Shown piece by piece: positions 1 through 9,949 of a DNA stretch of 64,000 bases. Every line of letters starts with the position of its first letter. Positions within the stretch are counted from its first letter, which is position 1. The notes below the pieces were generated by a model. That model was not told the DNA's origin. It searched no databases and saw nothing but the letters and a program-made list of their open reading frames with translations. The stretch spans positions 1,302,001 to 1,366,000 of the forward strand of contig NC_009767.1 in NCBI RefSeq assembly GCF_000017805.1, given 5' to 3'. The position numbers and the translations under genes are program-made. Source of the DNA: Roseiflexus castenholzii DSM 13941. GTDB lineage: Bacteria; Chloroflexota; Chloroflexia; Chloroflexales; Roseiflexaceae.

Positions 1-644
1 TCCTCAACCAGTTGCGTAATTGCATCGACTTCCTGGGCAATTTGGCTCAGCATGCGCTGTGCCACCGGCGCCGGCGGATCGGATTGCAACGTTTCGACCA
101 GCAACTTGATCGATGCCAGCGGGGTGCGGAGTTCGTGCGACACATTGGCGACCAGATCGCGCCGCGACCGTTCAAGCTGGCTCAGTTGCGTTACATCGCG
201 CACCAGCAGGAGCGCGCCCTTCGTCCCATGATCGAGTGGAACCGCTCGTAATCGCAGCGTCCGTTGTCTTCCCAGCGGTTGAAGGATACTTTCGCGCGGC
301 TCGGCAGACGCGATCGCCTCTTCGACCATGGCGTCCACCTGGTAATCGCGCGCCAGCATGATCAACCCCTGCCCGACGCTCACCGTTCGACTGAGGTTCA
401 GCAACTCTTCCGCATGCGCATTGAGATACTGCACGCGACGATCAGCATCGACCAGCACCAATCCATCGTCGAACGCAGCAGCAGCAGCGTGAAAGAGCGA
501 GGAGAATGCATCCGGGGAGGGGACCGGTGATTCGGGTAATGATGGAGGCGGTTGAAGACGAGTTCTCTGACGCCATCCCCAAATGAGGGATAACACAAGC
601 GCCAGCAAGAGCGTAGCAATGATCCATTCCATCACAGCGCTCAC
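1..644 (-). CDS. PhoR-like sensor histidine kinase, 5' part only
   Basis: Partial gene running off the left edge; only the N-terminal ~214 residues are present. Reading the minus strand from a GTG at 644 (an ATG at 632 is an alternative) gives one hydrophobic N-terminal segment (IIATLLLALVLSLIWGW), a linker, a PAS-like domain (FDDGLVLVDADRRVQYLNAHAEE) and the dimerisation/phosphoacceptor H-box SHELRTPLAS near residue 170. The ATP-binding domain lies outside the window. It starts 18 bp after the stop of the response regulator upstream, in the same reading frame and operon, so it is the cognate kinase. PAS plus a single membrane segment matches PhoR/VicK-type kinases. The signal sensed cannot be read from the sequence. 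Confidence 0.9.
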   Translation of the reverse strand, partial: MSAVMEWIIATLLLALVLSLIWGWRQRTRLQPPPSLPESPVPSPDAFSSLFHAAAAAFDDGLVLVDADRRVQYLNAHAEELLNLSRTVSVGQGLIMLARDYQVDAMVEEAIASAEPRESILQPLGRQRTLRLRAVPLDHGTKGALLLVRDVTQLSQLERSRRDLVANVSHELRTPLASIKLLVETLQSDPPAPVAQRMLSQIAQEVDAITQLVE

Positions 645-662
645 GCCGGTCGGCGCCGGAGA

Positions 663-1367
663 TCAGTTGGGCGCTTCAAAGCGGTAGCCAATGCCGCGCA
701 CCGTATGGATATACACCGGCCTGCTCGGATCAGGTTCGACCTTTTCGCGCAACCAGCGAATATGCACATCGACAGTTCGGCTATCGCCGAGAAAGTCGTA
801 CCCCCATACCCGCTCGAGCAGCATATCGCGCGACAGCGCCATACTGCGATTGCGCATCAGGCAGACCAACAGATCGAACTCTTTTTGGGACAGATTCAAC
901 TCCACATTATCTCGCCAGGCGCGTCGTGAACCGGTATCGACCCGGAGCGAACCGGCATCGAGCACCTCGCGCATCATGCCGATCCGTCGTTCAGAGCGGC
1001 GCATAATTGCGCGCACCCGCGCCAACAGTTCACCCAGGCTGAACGGTTTGGCGACATAATCATCGGCGCCCAACTCCAGTCCCGCAATGCGATCAATTTC
1101 GTCCTGCCGCGCCGTCAGGATCAGAATAGGCACCTCGCTCTCCTGGCGCAGAATGCGGCAGACGGAGAATCCATCAAGGCGCGGCAGCATCACGTCGAGA
1201 ATGACCATATCGGGTTGGTCGCGTCGCGCCCGTTCGAGACCTGCCACGCCATCGACAGCATTGATAACCGAATATCCTTCCCGCTCCAAATTGTACCGCA
1301 GCGTTTCCGAGAGAATCGGATCATCTTCTACCAGCAGAATGGTGGACATATGCATGTCGTTGCTCAC
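663..1367 (-). CDS. OmpR/PhoB-family response regulator
   Basis: A 234-residue two-component response regulator. The receiver domain (about 8-125) has the acidic pair D15-D16, phospho-acceptor D58 in VILDVMLP, T85 and K107 in AKPF, so all phosphotransfer residues are present. The C-terminal winged helix (about 135-232) ends with the typical RTVDVHIRWLREK...TVRGIGYRFE block. A second in-frame ATG at residue 7 (MSTILLVEDD) may be the real start. The gene precedes the histidine kinase by 18 bp and forms an operon with it. It resembles PhoB/PhoP regulators of phosphate response, but the regulon is not evident. Confidence 0.95.
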   Translation of the reverse strand: MSNDMHMSTILLVEDDPILSETLRYNLEREGYSVINAVDGVAGLERARRDQPDMVILDVMLPRLDGFSVCRILRQESEVPILILTARQDEIDRIAGLELGADDYVAKPFSLGELLARVRAIMRRSERRIGMMREVLDAGSLRVDTGSRRAWRDNVELNLSQKEFDLLVCLMRNRSMALSRDMLLERVWGYDFLGDSRTVDVHIRWLREKVEPDPSRPVYIHTVRGIGYRFEAPN

Positions 1368-1440
1368 AGTTCAGATGCTCCATGCGTTGTGCCCGGCATG
1401 TCGGAAGATCGCTGCATCGCATGGTTGCCGTGCCGTGCTC

Positions 1441-2616
1441 TCATTCCTGTGGACCTGCATTGTCCGTGGCGCGCCCAACGCCATCGCTGGCGCGACATAC
1501 ATAGATGGTGGCCGTGCGACCGGTGGCATTGTGATATACGCGCAACAGGTCGCGGCTGAACGATTCCACTTCATTGCGCTCGACCAGGCTCACCGTACAC
1601 CCGCCAAATCCTGCGCCGGTCAGGCGTGATCCGTAACATCCCGCCAGATGGTGCGCCGTTTCGACCAGAATGTCGATGTCGGGCAGGCTCACCTGATAGT
1701 CGTCGCGCAGGCTGGCGTGCGACTCGTTCATCAACCGCCCGAATGTGACCACATCGCCGCGTTCGAGCGCTTCTGCGCCCTGGAGTGTGCGACGGTTTTC
1801 ACGGACCACATGCCGGGCGCGCGAGCGAATCGGCTCTGGCAGCGCATCGGAATGGGCTGCCAGGTGATCCTCGCTGACATCGCGCAATGCGCGAATACCC
1901 GGATACCACCGGCGCAGCAACTGAACCGCCATATCGCACTCCTGGCGCCGCTGGTTGTATGCCGATGCCGCCAGAGTTCGCGGAATATGGCTGTCGCAGA
2001 TGACGACCGCAACCGATGGGGGCAGCGGAACGGCGCGATAGGACAGATCACGACAGTCGATCAGCAGCGCATGATCGGCGCGACCGAGCACCGCAATCAA
2101 CTGGTCCATAATGCCGCATTGCACGCCGACGAAGTTGTTCTCTGCGCCCTGTGCCAGCAATGCCAGTTCTTCGCCGAGAATGTTCAGATTATTGAGCACC
2201 TGGAACGCATACCCGACGGCGACTTCGAGCGCGGCTGATGACGAAAGCCCCGCACCGCGCGGGACATCACTGGCGATCAGGAGATCGGCCCCCAAAAGCG
2301 GATGCCCTGCAACTCGTAGCGCCAGCGCCACGCCACGAATGTAATTGTGCCATGGTCGGTTGCTGCGTTCGATCTGATCGATGGCGAACGTATCCTCTTC
2401 GTTGAGGTCGGACGACGCCACCCGCACCAGTTGATCATGGCGCAAACGCGCCGCGACGTAGGTGGCGCGATCAATGGCGACCGGAAAAACGAAACCATCG
2501 TTATAGTCGGTATGCTCACCGATGAGATTGACGCGCCCCGGCGCGCGAACGATCACAGAGGGATGTATGCCGTAGTGTTGCTGAAAGCGCGCGCGCAACG
2601 TTCCGGTATCAAGCAT
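1441..2616 (-). CDS. galK: galactokinase
   Basis: A 391-residue GHMP-family kinase that phosphorylates galactose to galactose-1-phosphate in the Leloir pathway. It contains the galactokinase signature [13 protein letters not shown] (27-39), the GHMP ATP-binding loop [13 protein letters not shown] near 120, the catalytic-Asp region CGIMDQ and the C-terminal GAGFGGC motif. The length is normal for the family (about 380-395). It lies 73 bp upstream of the response regulator and is read on the same strand; no galT or galE is adjacent. No disruption is seen. Confidence 0.96.
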
Positions 2617-2887
2617 ACGTGGCCTGTCGATGTCTGGTGCAGTTCGGCGTCACATCCTGCGCCATTATACCATGCACGGCGCTCGCCTGAGTCGACCGCG
2701 CGAATATCGGGCAGACGAACGTTGTTTATGAAGGAGCGTGATTGGGAGCGTCACTTTCCCTTCTTCGCGGCGGTTTCCCTCAAGGAACGCCGACCATGAC
2801 CTCAATCGGCATGTGATCTGCTATGATGGAACAAGAAAACAGGTTATTGCCAGCGCGCATCAGGTCCTGTGAGAGGAGACCGGTTGT

Positions 2888-5128
2888 ATGTTGTGGATGC
2901 CATGGTTTCATCGTTTGTCCTCTTGTGTCTTGATTCTTCTCATCATTGTTGGGAGCGCCGGCAGCGCCCGCGCTCAGGGTGGAGCGCCATCCCAACCGGA
3001 GCGTGATCAGAATGTCGTCACTCTTGAGCGGATCGGCTCGAACGACCAGACGCTGAGCGGCGTATTTGACGGAACGCGCTACCTCTTCAACATCCCTGCG
3101 AACTGGCGCCTGGAATCGGGCGCACAGGCGCAACTGGACCTGAGCGTGTTCTTTCCGCTCGGCGGCGATCAGCAGCGTCTGGGTGGGTTTCTCGAGGCGC
3201 GCTTCAATCGGGTGCTGATCGGCACGGTAGACCTGACCCAACCGGGTGATCGGCGCGTGACATTTGCCATCCCTGATCAGGCGCTGACTCCAGTGCGCGG
3301 CGATGGTCGTCACGAGTTCGAGGTGGCGCTCGATAATCCGACAGGGTGCGATGTAGCGCCCGGTGAACGCACCGCCGTTGTTGTTCGATCAACGTCGCGC
3401 TTCATTCTGCCGCATACGCTGACGCCGCTCGATACCGATCTTCGCAACCTGCCGCGCCCCATTTTTCAGGGATCGTTCGATCCCGATCGGGCGACGATTG
3501 TCCTGCCCGATGATCCATCGCGTGATGATCTTCAGGCGGCGCTGACCGTCGCAGCCGCTTTTGGGCGCCTGACCGAGGGGCGGTTACAGATCGATCTGAC
3601 GACGGTTCAACGTCTATCACCTCAGGCGCGGACGGGCAACCATCTTATCCTGTCCGGCAGCCATACCGGTCTGGCGCCTCTGGCGCGCAATCTCACGCTG
3701 CCTGCGCCCTTGCGCGAAACGGGGTTCGACGCTCCCGGCGCAACGCCTGCCGATGGCATTCTTCAGATGATCGTCTCGCCATGGAATGCGGAGCGTGTCG
3801 TATTGCTGGTGAGTGGCGGATCGAACGAGGGGGTGCTGAAGGCGGCGCGCGCGTTGAGCGCCGTTCCGGCGCGCATTAATGGGCGTCCTGATGTTGCAGT
3901 CGTGCGTGATTTGCCGAACGCGCCCGCAGATATGGCGCTGGCGATTGATCAACGCTTCAGCGATCTCGGTCTGGAACCGCGCGTGCTCCGTGATCGCGTC
4001 GGAACATTCGATCTGAAGTTCAATCTCCCTCCAGGGCAGCAGATCGATGAAGGGGCGTATCTCGATCTGACGTTCAACCACGCAGCGACTGTCGATTTTG
4101 GTCAGTCAAGCCTCTCGGTCGGGTTGAACGGCGTGCCGATCGGGAGTGTGCGCTTCAGCGATGAGACGACGCGCGTAACGACGAGTCGTATCACGATTCC
4201 TCCTTCTGCTGCCCGCTCCGGCGCCAATGTCCTGACGATCCAGACGAACCTGGCGCCACGGTCCCTTTGCACCGATAGTCGCACGATTGACCTGTGGACG
4301 ACGATCTGGCCCGAATCGGCGCTCCATCTGCCGATGAAACCGGCAGCCGCCGAACCACGTCGGACGTTCAATCTCAGCAGTTATCCGCTGCCGTTCACCC
4401 TTCATCCGGGGCTGGCGACGACTGCATTCGTTCTCCCGCAGCGCGCGCCGGCGGCCTGGAATGCAGCCGCCCTGCTGGCATTTCAGATAGGACGGCAGAC
4501 CCGTGACGCCATTTTGCAACCGCTGGTCGTGTTCGCCGACAATGTGCCCTCAGACGTTCGCGTATCGCGCGATCTGCTGATTGTTGGTCGCCCCAGCGCC
4601 CTGCCCATTCTGACCGATCTTGGCGATGTGCTGCCGGCGCCGTTCGATGCGAATAGTGATGCGCCGCGCTCAATTGATGCGCCGGTGGTGTACCGCGTGC
4701 CGCCTGATGCCAGTGTCGCGTATCTGCAAATGGTCGCGGCGCCGTGGAATCCTGAGCGAGTGGTTGTCGCGGCGCTCGGCAGCGACGATGCTGGCATCGA
4801 ACAGGCGGCGCTTATGCTGATCGATCCGCGCCAGCGCGCTCGCCTCGCCGCGACGCTGGCGATTGTCGATCCGCAACAGCGGGTCACGCTTGGTCATGGT
4901 CGGGCAGTCATTACCGGAGCAGCGCCAACGCCGGTTGTGACGGCCACGCCGATTGCCACACCAACAGCGCAACCGACCGCTCAACCCGACCAACCGGCGC
5001 CGGTTCCTGAGTCGGATACTTCATCGAACAATGCGCTGTTGCTGGTTGCTGCGTTGGCGGCAGCTATTGTCGGCATCGGAGTAGTGATTTTCTGGCGCGT
5101 CCCCTGGCGACGACCACCGGGAACCTGA
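2888..5128 (+). CDS. BcsB-like secreted/membrane-anchored protein
   Basis: A 746-residue exported protein with an N-terminal signal peptide (about 1-30, ending SARAQG) and one C-terminal membrane helix (NNALLLVAALAAAIVGIGVVIFW) before a short basic tail. The core looks like the cellulose-synthase accessory subunit BcsB: two related halves with jelly-roll-like segments (SSLSVGLNGVPIGSVRF) and the family hallmark LCTDSRTIDLWTTIWPES. Two copies of a flavodoxin-like block (LQMIVSPWNAERVVLLV and LQMVAAPWNPERVVVAAL) support the duplicated BcsB architecture. No bcsA glycosyltransferase is nearby, so its partner must be elsewhere or the protein has another envelope role. Pro/Thr-rich spacer near 680-705. 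Confidence 0.8.
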   Translation: MLWMPWFHRLSSCVLILLIIVGSAGSARAQGGAPSQPERDQNVVTLERIGSNDQTLSGVFDGTRYLFNIPANWRLESGAQAQLDLSVFFPLGGDQQRLGGFLEARFNRVLIGTVDLTQPGDRRVTFAIPDQALTPVRGDGRHEFEVALDNPTGCDVAPGERTAVVVRSTSRFILPHTLTPLDTDLRNLPRPIFQGSFDPDRATIVLPDDPSRDDLQAALTVAAAFGRLTEGRLQIDLTTVQRLSPQARTGNHLILSGSHTGLAPLARNLTLPAPLRETGFDAPGATPADGILQMIVSPWNAERVVLLVSGGSNEGVLKAARALSAVPARINGRPDVAVVRDLPNAPADMALAIDQRFSDLGLEPRVLRDRVGTFDLKFNLPPGQQIDEGAYLDLTFNHAATVDFGQSSLSVGLNGVPIGSVRFSDETTRVTTSRITIPPSAARSGANVLTIQTNLAPRSLCTDSRTIDLWTTIWPESALHLPMKPAAAEPRRTFNLSSYPLPFTLHPGLATTAFVLPQRAPAAWNAAALLAFQIGRQTRDAILQPLVVFADNVPSDVRVSRDLLIVGRPSALPILTDLGDVLPAPFDANSDAPRSIDAPVVYRVPPDASVAYLQMVAAPWNPERVVVAALGSDDAGIEQAALMLIDPRQRARLAATLAIVDPQQRVTLGHGRAVITGAAPTPVVTATPIATPTAQPTAQPDQPAPVPESDTSSNNALLLVAALAAAIVGIGVVIFWRVPWRRPPGT

Positions 5129-5186
5129 TGCGCGCGAGGATCGTCAGTATAGACAACACCACCGATTTCGGCGTATACTCACGTCT

Positions 5187-8051
5187 ATGCTGATGCAACG
5201 TCGATGGCAACCTGCGCTCAGAACGATCCTGTCGTTCGTCTTGTGCCTGCTGCTGTTCCTGATGTCTGCGCCGGCGCAGGCGCAGACGCCGCTCCCGCCG
5301 CTGGTCTTTGTGGCGCGCAGTCGTCTGGCGACCGGTGATTATCTCTTTCCACGCGATGTCGGTCCGGCAGGGCATTTGATCACCGGCATGACGAAATTCG
5401 CGCCCGGATCGAAATTACTCATCCGTGATCAGGCAGGTCAGTTGCGTGTTCTGATCGATACGGCGCGACCGGCGGGTGATCCGCTGAACCCGCTGGGGTT
5501 GCGCGATGTGCAGTCGCCTGATGTGTCGTTCGATGCCCGCCGCATTGTGTTTGCCGGCACGTTTGGACCGGAAACGTTTCGCAATCAGCCGAACGGTCGC
5601 CCGTATTACTCGTGGCGACTGTTCGAGATCGGCGTCGATGGTCGTGGCTTGCGGCAACTCACGCACTCTGATCGCGACATTACGATTCCTGAGGGACCGG
5701 CAAATGCGGAGGCGTATGCGTTCTATGACGATCTCTTTCCAGCATACCTGGCGGACGGGAGGATTGTCTTCAGTTCGTCGCGCTATCCGGCGCGTTCACC
5801 CTACGATGGTCGGCGGTCATTCAATCTCTATATGATCGACGGTGATGGCGGCAATATGCGTCGCCTGACGACCGAGCGCTCTGCTGCGCTCCATCCGGCG
5901 CCGCTTCCCGACGGCAGGATTGTCTTCAGTCGCTGGTGGGTCAATTTCAACCAGCCGAGTGAGCGCGGTATTTACAATCGCATCGATAACCGCGCGGGCA
6001 TGGAGATTGCCCGTGACCAGAGCGGACGCCCGATCATGGTCGAACGACGCATTCAGGTTGTCGAGACGGCACCCCCTGCTCTGGCGGCGTCACAACCGAC
6101 CGCGCCGCCGAAACCGACGCCACTACCGACCATTTCGTTTGTTGAGAAGATCGATCCTGCAACCGGCAGCATCGTGCGCCTGACCAAGACTCCGGCTCCG
6201 CCGACGCCAACGCCGCGCGCGCGACCGACTGCCACGCCAACCGCAGCGCTACCGGGTGGCACACCCCGCACGATTGTCGTGGAACAGCCGATCACCGGGT
6301 ATCGTCTGCCGGATGGGACGCTGGTCTATTCCAACACCAACACGACCTTCAACCCGGCGCGTGGTCGGCTGGCGGACGGCTTCCCCATCCGTGATGCGCC
6401 GAACACCTGGCATCTGATGGCAATCGAAGCCGACGGCAGCGGCATGCGGCGCTTCGCCTGGACGCCGCGCTACGCATCGGCGCTTACGAATGATAGCGGC
6501 CTCGATACGTACAACGCCGTGCAACCGGCGGTTGTGCTGTCCGGCGGCGAACTGCTGATAGCATACACGACGCAGCGCGATCAGACGATGGCGCATTCGA
6601 CGCTCTATACCGGCGTCCGCGTTGCGCGCCCCGGTATCGAAAACATGGCGCTGAACACCACCGAGTCGATTGCCGGGTATCGCTGGGACGACGGAACCGC
6701 TTTTCGCCCGCCGTATGCGCTGGCGCCCGCCGGATTGCCTGACGGACGAATCATCTTCGCACAGACCGCCGCCATTTCCGCACCGGCGCGAACCGGCACA
6801 TACACGGACACCCGCAATGGGCGCACGATCACGCTGCGGTTACAATCGTCGTCGTTGCGCTACGAACTGCGCACCATCTATCCGAACGGCGCCCAAAACG
6901 AGGTTGTGCCGCTCGCCGGCCTCTCCGATGACTACGATGCCGTCGAAGCCAGACCAATCGTGGCGCGTCCGGTCGGCGACGGACCGGGCATGTGGCGTCT
7001 GCCGCGCGGGACGCCGCCGCCGGTCAGTGATGATCCGCTGGAAAGCAATGTGCCGTTGGGTCTCCTCGACACGTTTGGCAACCCGGCGTATCCCTGGAGT
7101 CGCCGGAGTATCCAGAGCGTCGAACTCGTCGCCGTGCGCAACGCCAATGTCTATGCCAATCCGCCGCTCGAATTGCCGTTCATTAACAACTCGCCGCCGC
7201 CGGGGAGCGTGGCATTCGCCGACATCTACATCGATGCCAATCAGTTTGGCGGCGCCACATCGCGCGCTCCCAACCCGGACGATCAGGCGCGCGCCGTCAA
7301 ATGGTTGACCGTGCCGGTGAACCCGGATGGGTCGTTCATCGCCTCTGCGCCTGCCGATGTGCCGACGTTCATTGTGCTGCGCGACAAAAGCGGGCGGATT
7401 GTGCGCGGCGGCAATCGTCACACCCTCAGCATCGCGCAAGGGAACTCCGCCGGCCGTCCCGGACAACCGATGTTCTGCATTGGTTGTCATATGGGGCACG
7501 CAAGCGGTTCCATCGCCAACCCGTCGCTTGCCGAGCGCGGTTGGACGAACATCGCTCCGGCGGCGTCCATTGCCGCATCGTCATCCATCGAAAACGGCGC
7601 ACCGGCGCGGATCAATGACCGACGCGGATATGTGACTGCACCCAACGGAACGCTCATTGATCGCACGCCGCCGTGGACGGCGAACGGCGGTGCGGGGCAG
7701 TGGATTCGGCTGGAGTGGCAACTGCCGATGGCAATCCTCGAAGTGCGTCTCGTCGGCGCGGAACCGGGACAGGAAGGGCGCAGCGCCGATTACGAGGTAA
7801 GCGGCGAACTGCGCTTCTACCTGCGCGGGCAGGAACTTGGCGGAACCGCCAGAAGCGTTGAAGCGGTCGCGCCGCTCTCGCGCGGTGGGACTCTCATTCG
7901 CCTGCCACAACCCATCGCGGCTGACCGGGTTGAGTTTACGGTCACCGCCGTGCGCGGTGCGCAACGCGGCGCACCGGCGCCCGCTGCGCTCAGCGAAATC
8001 GAGGTCGCCGGTCAGGGCGCCACGCCGGATGCGCTCGGCGTCGGGCGTTAG
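5187..8051 (+). CDS. large secreted propeller-like protein with a CxxCH haem motif
   Basis: A 954-residue exported protein: signal peptide about 1-33 (LCLLLFLMSAPAQAQ), then repeated propeller-blade-like strands with the phrase DGRIVFSSS/DGRIVFSR and TolB/WD-like Asp boxes, interrupted by Pro/Thr-rich linkers (about 290-360). A single CIGCH motif (C764-C767-H768) can bind one c-type haem. The last ~160 residues look like a beta-sandwich, possibly discoidin-like (WIRLEWQLPMAILEVRLVG). This layout recalls proteins related to the hydrazine synthase alpha-subunit middle domain seen in Planctomycetes and other phyla; I do not claim hydrazine chemistry. It starts 58 bp after the BcsB-like gene and may be co-transcribed. 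Confidence 0.72.
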   Translation: MLMQRRWQPALRTILSFVLCLLLFLMSAPAQAQTPLPPLVFVARSRLATGDYLFPRDVGPAGHLITGMTKFAPGSKLLIRDQAGQLRVLIDTARPAGDPLNPLGLRDVQSPDVSFDARRIVFAGTFGPETFRNQPNGRPYYSWRLFEIGVDGRGLRQLTHSDRDITIPEGPANAEAYAFYDDLFPAYLADGRIVFSSSRYPARSPYDGRRSFNLYMIDGDGGNMRRLTTERSAALHPAPLPDGRIVFSRWWVNFNQPSERGIYNRIDNRAGMEIARDQSGRPIMVERRIQVVETAPPALAASQPTAPPKPTPLPTISFVEKIDPATGSIVRLTKTPAPPTPTPRARPTATPTAALPGGTPRTIVVEQPITGYRLPDGTLVYSNTNTTFNPARGRLADGFPIRDAPNTWHLMAIEADGSGMRRFAWTPRYASALTNDSGLDTYNAVQPAVVLSGGELLIAYTTQRDQTMAHSTLYTGVRVARPGIENMALNTTESIAGYRWDDGTAFRPPYALAPAGLPDGRIIFAQTAAISAPARTGTYTDTRNGRTITLRLQSSSLRYELRTIYPNGAQNEVVPLAGLSDDYDAVEARPIVARPVGDGPGMWRLPRGTPPPVSDDPLESNVPLGLLDTFGNPAYPWSRRSIQSVELVAVRNANVYANPPLELPFINNSPPPGSVAFADIYIDANQFGGATSRAPNPDDQARAVKWLTVPVNPDGSFIASAPADVPTFIVLRDKSGRIVRGGNRHTLSIAQGNSAGRPGQPMFCIGCHMGHASGSIANPSLAERGWTNIAPAASIAASSSIENGAPARINDRRGYVTAPNGTLIDRTPPWTANGGAGQWIRLEWQLPMAILEVRLVGAEPGQEGRSADYEVSGELRFYLRGQELGGTARSVEAVAPLSRGGTLIRLPQPIAADRVEFTVTAVRGAQRGAPAPAALSEIEVAGQGATPDALGVGR

Positions 8052-8117
8052 CGCGTTTCTGTTGGAATAGCACACGGATGGACGTGGGCTGGACGGATTC
8101 ATTGCGAATGAAGCAAA

Positions 8118-8993
8118 CTACGTCTCAGCGAAAAATGTCCGTAGCGCGGCATACGTTTCTTCCGGCGCTTCTTCGGGGAGATAGTGCCCGCCAGGCACAG
8201 CGTGCCCGCGCACATCGACTGCGTGCTGCCGCCAGACCGCCAGCACATCGTATCGTCTCCCAATGAACCCCTCTGCTCCCCAGAGCGCCAGCAGCGGGCA
8301 GGCAATCGGCACATGCAAGTCGGCTTCATCGTGGCGCAAATCGATGCTCGCCGCCGCTCGATAATCTTCGCAGGTCGCGTGGATCGTCGCCGGATCGCTG
8401 AAGCAGCGCACATATTCGGCGAACACGTCTGGCTCGAAGGCGGAGGGCGTGCGTCCCCAGTGGGCAAGTTTTTTGCGCAGGTAGTACTTCGGGTCGGCGC
8501 CGATCAGTCGTTCTGGCAGGTCGTAGGGCTGAATCAGGAAGAACCAGTGGTAGTAGGCTTCGGCGAACGCGCGGTCGGCAGTGGTATACATGAAGAGCGT
8601 GGGTGCAATGTCGAGCACCGCAGCGCGGATCACGACATCGGGGTGATCGCGGCAGAGGCGATGGACGACGCGCGCGCCGCGGTCGTGACCGGCGACCATG
8701 AAGCGTGAGAAGCCGAGCGCATCCATCACTTCAACCATATCCTGCGCCATAGCGCGTTTGCTGTACGCTGCGTGATCCGCGCCGCCGGGGGGCTTGCTGC
8801 TATCGCCATAGCCCCGCAGGTCTGCTGCGATGACGGTGAAATCGGCAGCCAGCCGCGGCGCAACCTTCCGCCACATCAGATGGGTCTGCGGGTAGCCGTG
8901 AAGCAGCAACAGCGGCGGACCAGACCCGCCGCGCACCAGATGAATCTCGGCGTCCCGGGTTGGGATGCGCATGGATTGAAAATCGTGAAACAT
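8118..8993 (-). CDS. alpha/beta hydrolase, fluoroacetate-dehalogenase-like
   Basis: A 291-residue alpha/beta-hydrolase close to haloacetate dehalogenases and soluble epoxide hydrolases. The oxyanion motif HGYPQTHLMW is at 32-41. The nucleophile elbow GHDRGARV puts nucleophile D104 together with R105 and R108, the pair that holds the carboxylate of fluoroacetate. A YHWFF segment supplies the His-Trp pair that binds the halide in this family. The catalytic histidine is H270 in GHYLPEE. All dehalogenase-type active-site residues I can check are present, but epoxide or ester hydrolysis cannot be excluded. It is convergent with the preceding gene. Confidence 0.8.
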   Translation of the reverse strand: MFHDFQSMRIPTRDAEIHLVRGGSGPPLLLLHGYPQTHLMWRKVAPRLAADFTVIAADLRGYGDSSKPPGGADHAAYSKRAMAQDMVEVMDALGFSRFMVAGHDRGARVVHRLCRDHPDVVIRAAVLDIAPTLFMYTTADRAFAEAYYHWFFLIQPYDLPERLIGADPKYYLRKKLAHWGRTPSAFEPDVFAEYVRCFSDPATIHATCEDYRAAASIDLRHDEADLHVPIACPLLALWGAEGFIGRRYDVLAVWRQHAVDVRGHAVPGGHYLPEEAPEETYAALRTFFAET

Positions 8994-9103
8994 CGAATTG
9001 CTCCTTACGTACTATCTGATGATACCATTCGATACCCAGGCAATCGCCTGGATTAAGGTGTCAACATATTCTGTTCATCTGGAACGATGAAAGCGAGGAG
9101 TCA

Positions 9104-9949
9104 ATGGCGCGTCTTATCCAGCAACCCGATTCCATACGCCAGGACTTTTACCGTCGTATTCGGGCTAAAATCCAGTATGAGAAAAATGAATATCAGCAGT
9201 GCATCAATCGTGATATGCCATTTCTTGGCGGTTTTATGAACGAATTTACCGGTTTTATGTTTGAAATGGATCGACTATGGAATCACATGAAAGGAGCAAC
9301 GGGAGAACATCTGGTTTTGCATGCTATTGCCAGATTCCTGCCTCATAGTTGGGTGATTGCTCAGGGGGCAATCCTCGAACCTTACCCGAACTGGTTTACC
9401 CAAATTGACCATGTGTTGATTGGCCCTCCTGGTATTTTCCTGGTCGAAACAAAAGCCTGGAGCGGCTCCTACTTCGTTCAAGGCGATAAATGGAAGAGGA
9501 AAGATGGTCATTGCTGGGTTAACTGCTCAAGCCCCACCAGACAGGCAGATTATCACAGGAACATGTGGCTTTTATGGATGCAGCAGCATGTTTCAGGTGA
9601 TTTCTATCGAAAGATCATTCCTCTGATCCATTCCGTGATTGTTCTGACAAACATTGAATGGATCAAGGCGAAATCGACACCTGTTCCGATTCTGATCGGT
9701 ACAAGATGCCTGATCAATTATCTCCTCTCACAAAAACAAATAGGACTACAGGCGTCGGAAATAGAAACCATAGCGCATCTTACTGCATTTCAACCTCGAT
9801 ATAATCAACAGGTTCCACGATGTCCGAAGTGTCATGCACTCATGATCCCACGACTTGCAAAGAAAGGACATCTCCAGGGAAACTGGTTCTACGGCTGCCC
9901 AAATTATCCTGCATGTCGAGAGATACACAGTATACAGAACATCCCGTGA
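9104..9949 (+). CDS. NERD-domain protein with C-terminal topoisomerase-type zinc ribbon
   Basis: A 281-residue protein. Residues ~60-170 match the nuclease-related domain (TGEHLVLHAIARFL, QIDHVLIGPPGIFLVETKAW), a restriction-endonuclease-like fold with the D...E-x-K core (IDHV / VETK). The C-terminus (about 240-275) is a four-cysteine zinc ribbon CPKC...GCPNYPAC like those at the end of topoisomerase I. Base composition is visibly more AT-rich than its neighbours, which suggests recent acquisition. The combination implies DNA binding and cleavage, perhaps in repair or defence; the true role is unknown. It stands alone between convergent and divergent genes. Confidence 0.85.
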   Translation: MARLIQQPDSIRQDFYRRIRAKIQYEKNEYQQCINRDMPFLGGFMNEFTGFMFEMDRLWNHMKGATGEHLVLHAIARFLPHSWVIAQGAILEPYPNWFTQIDHVLIGPPGIFLVETKAWSGSYFVQGDKWKRKDGHCWVNCSSPTRQADYHRNMWLLWMQQHVSGDFYRKIIPLIHSVIVLTNIEWIKAKSTPVPILIGTRCLINYLLSQKQIGLQASEIETIAHLTAFQPRYNQQVPRCPKCHALMIPRLAKKGHLQGNWFYGCPNYPACREIHSIQNIP

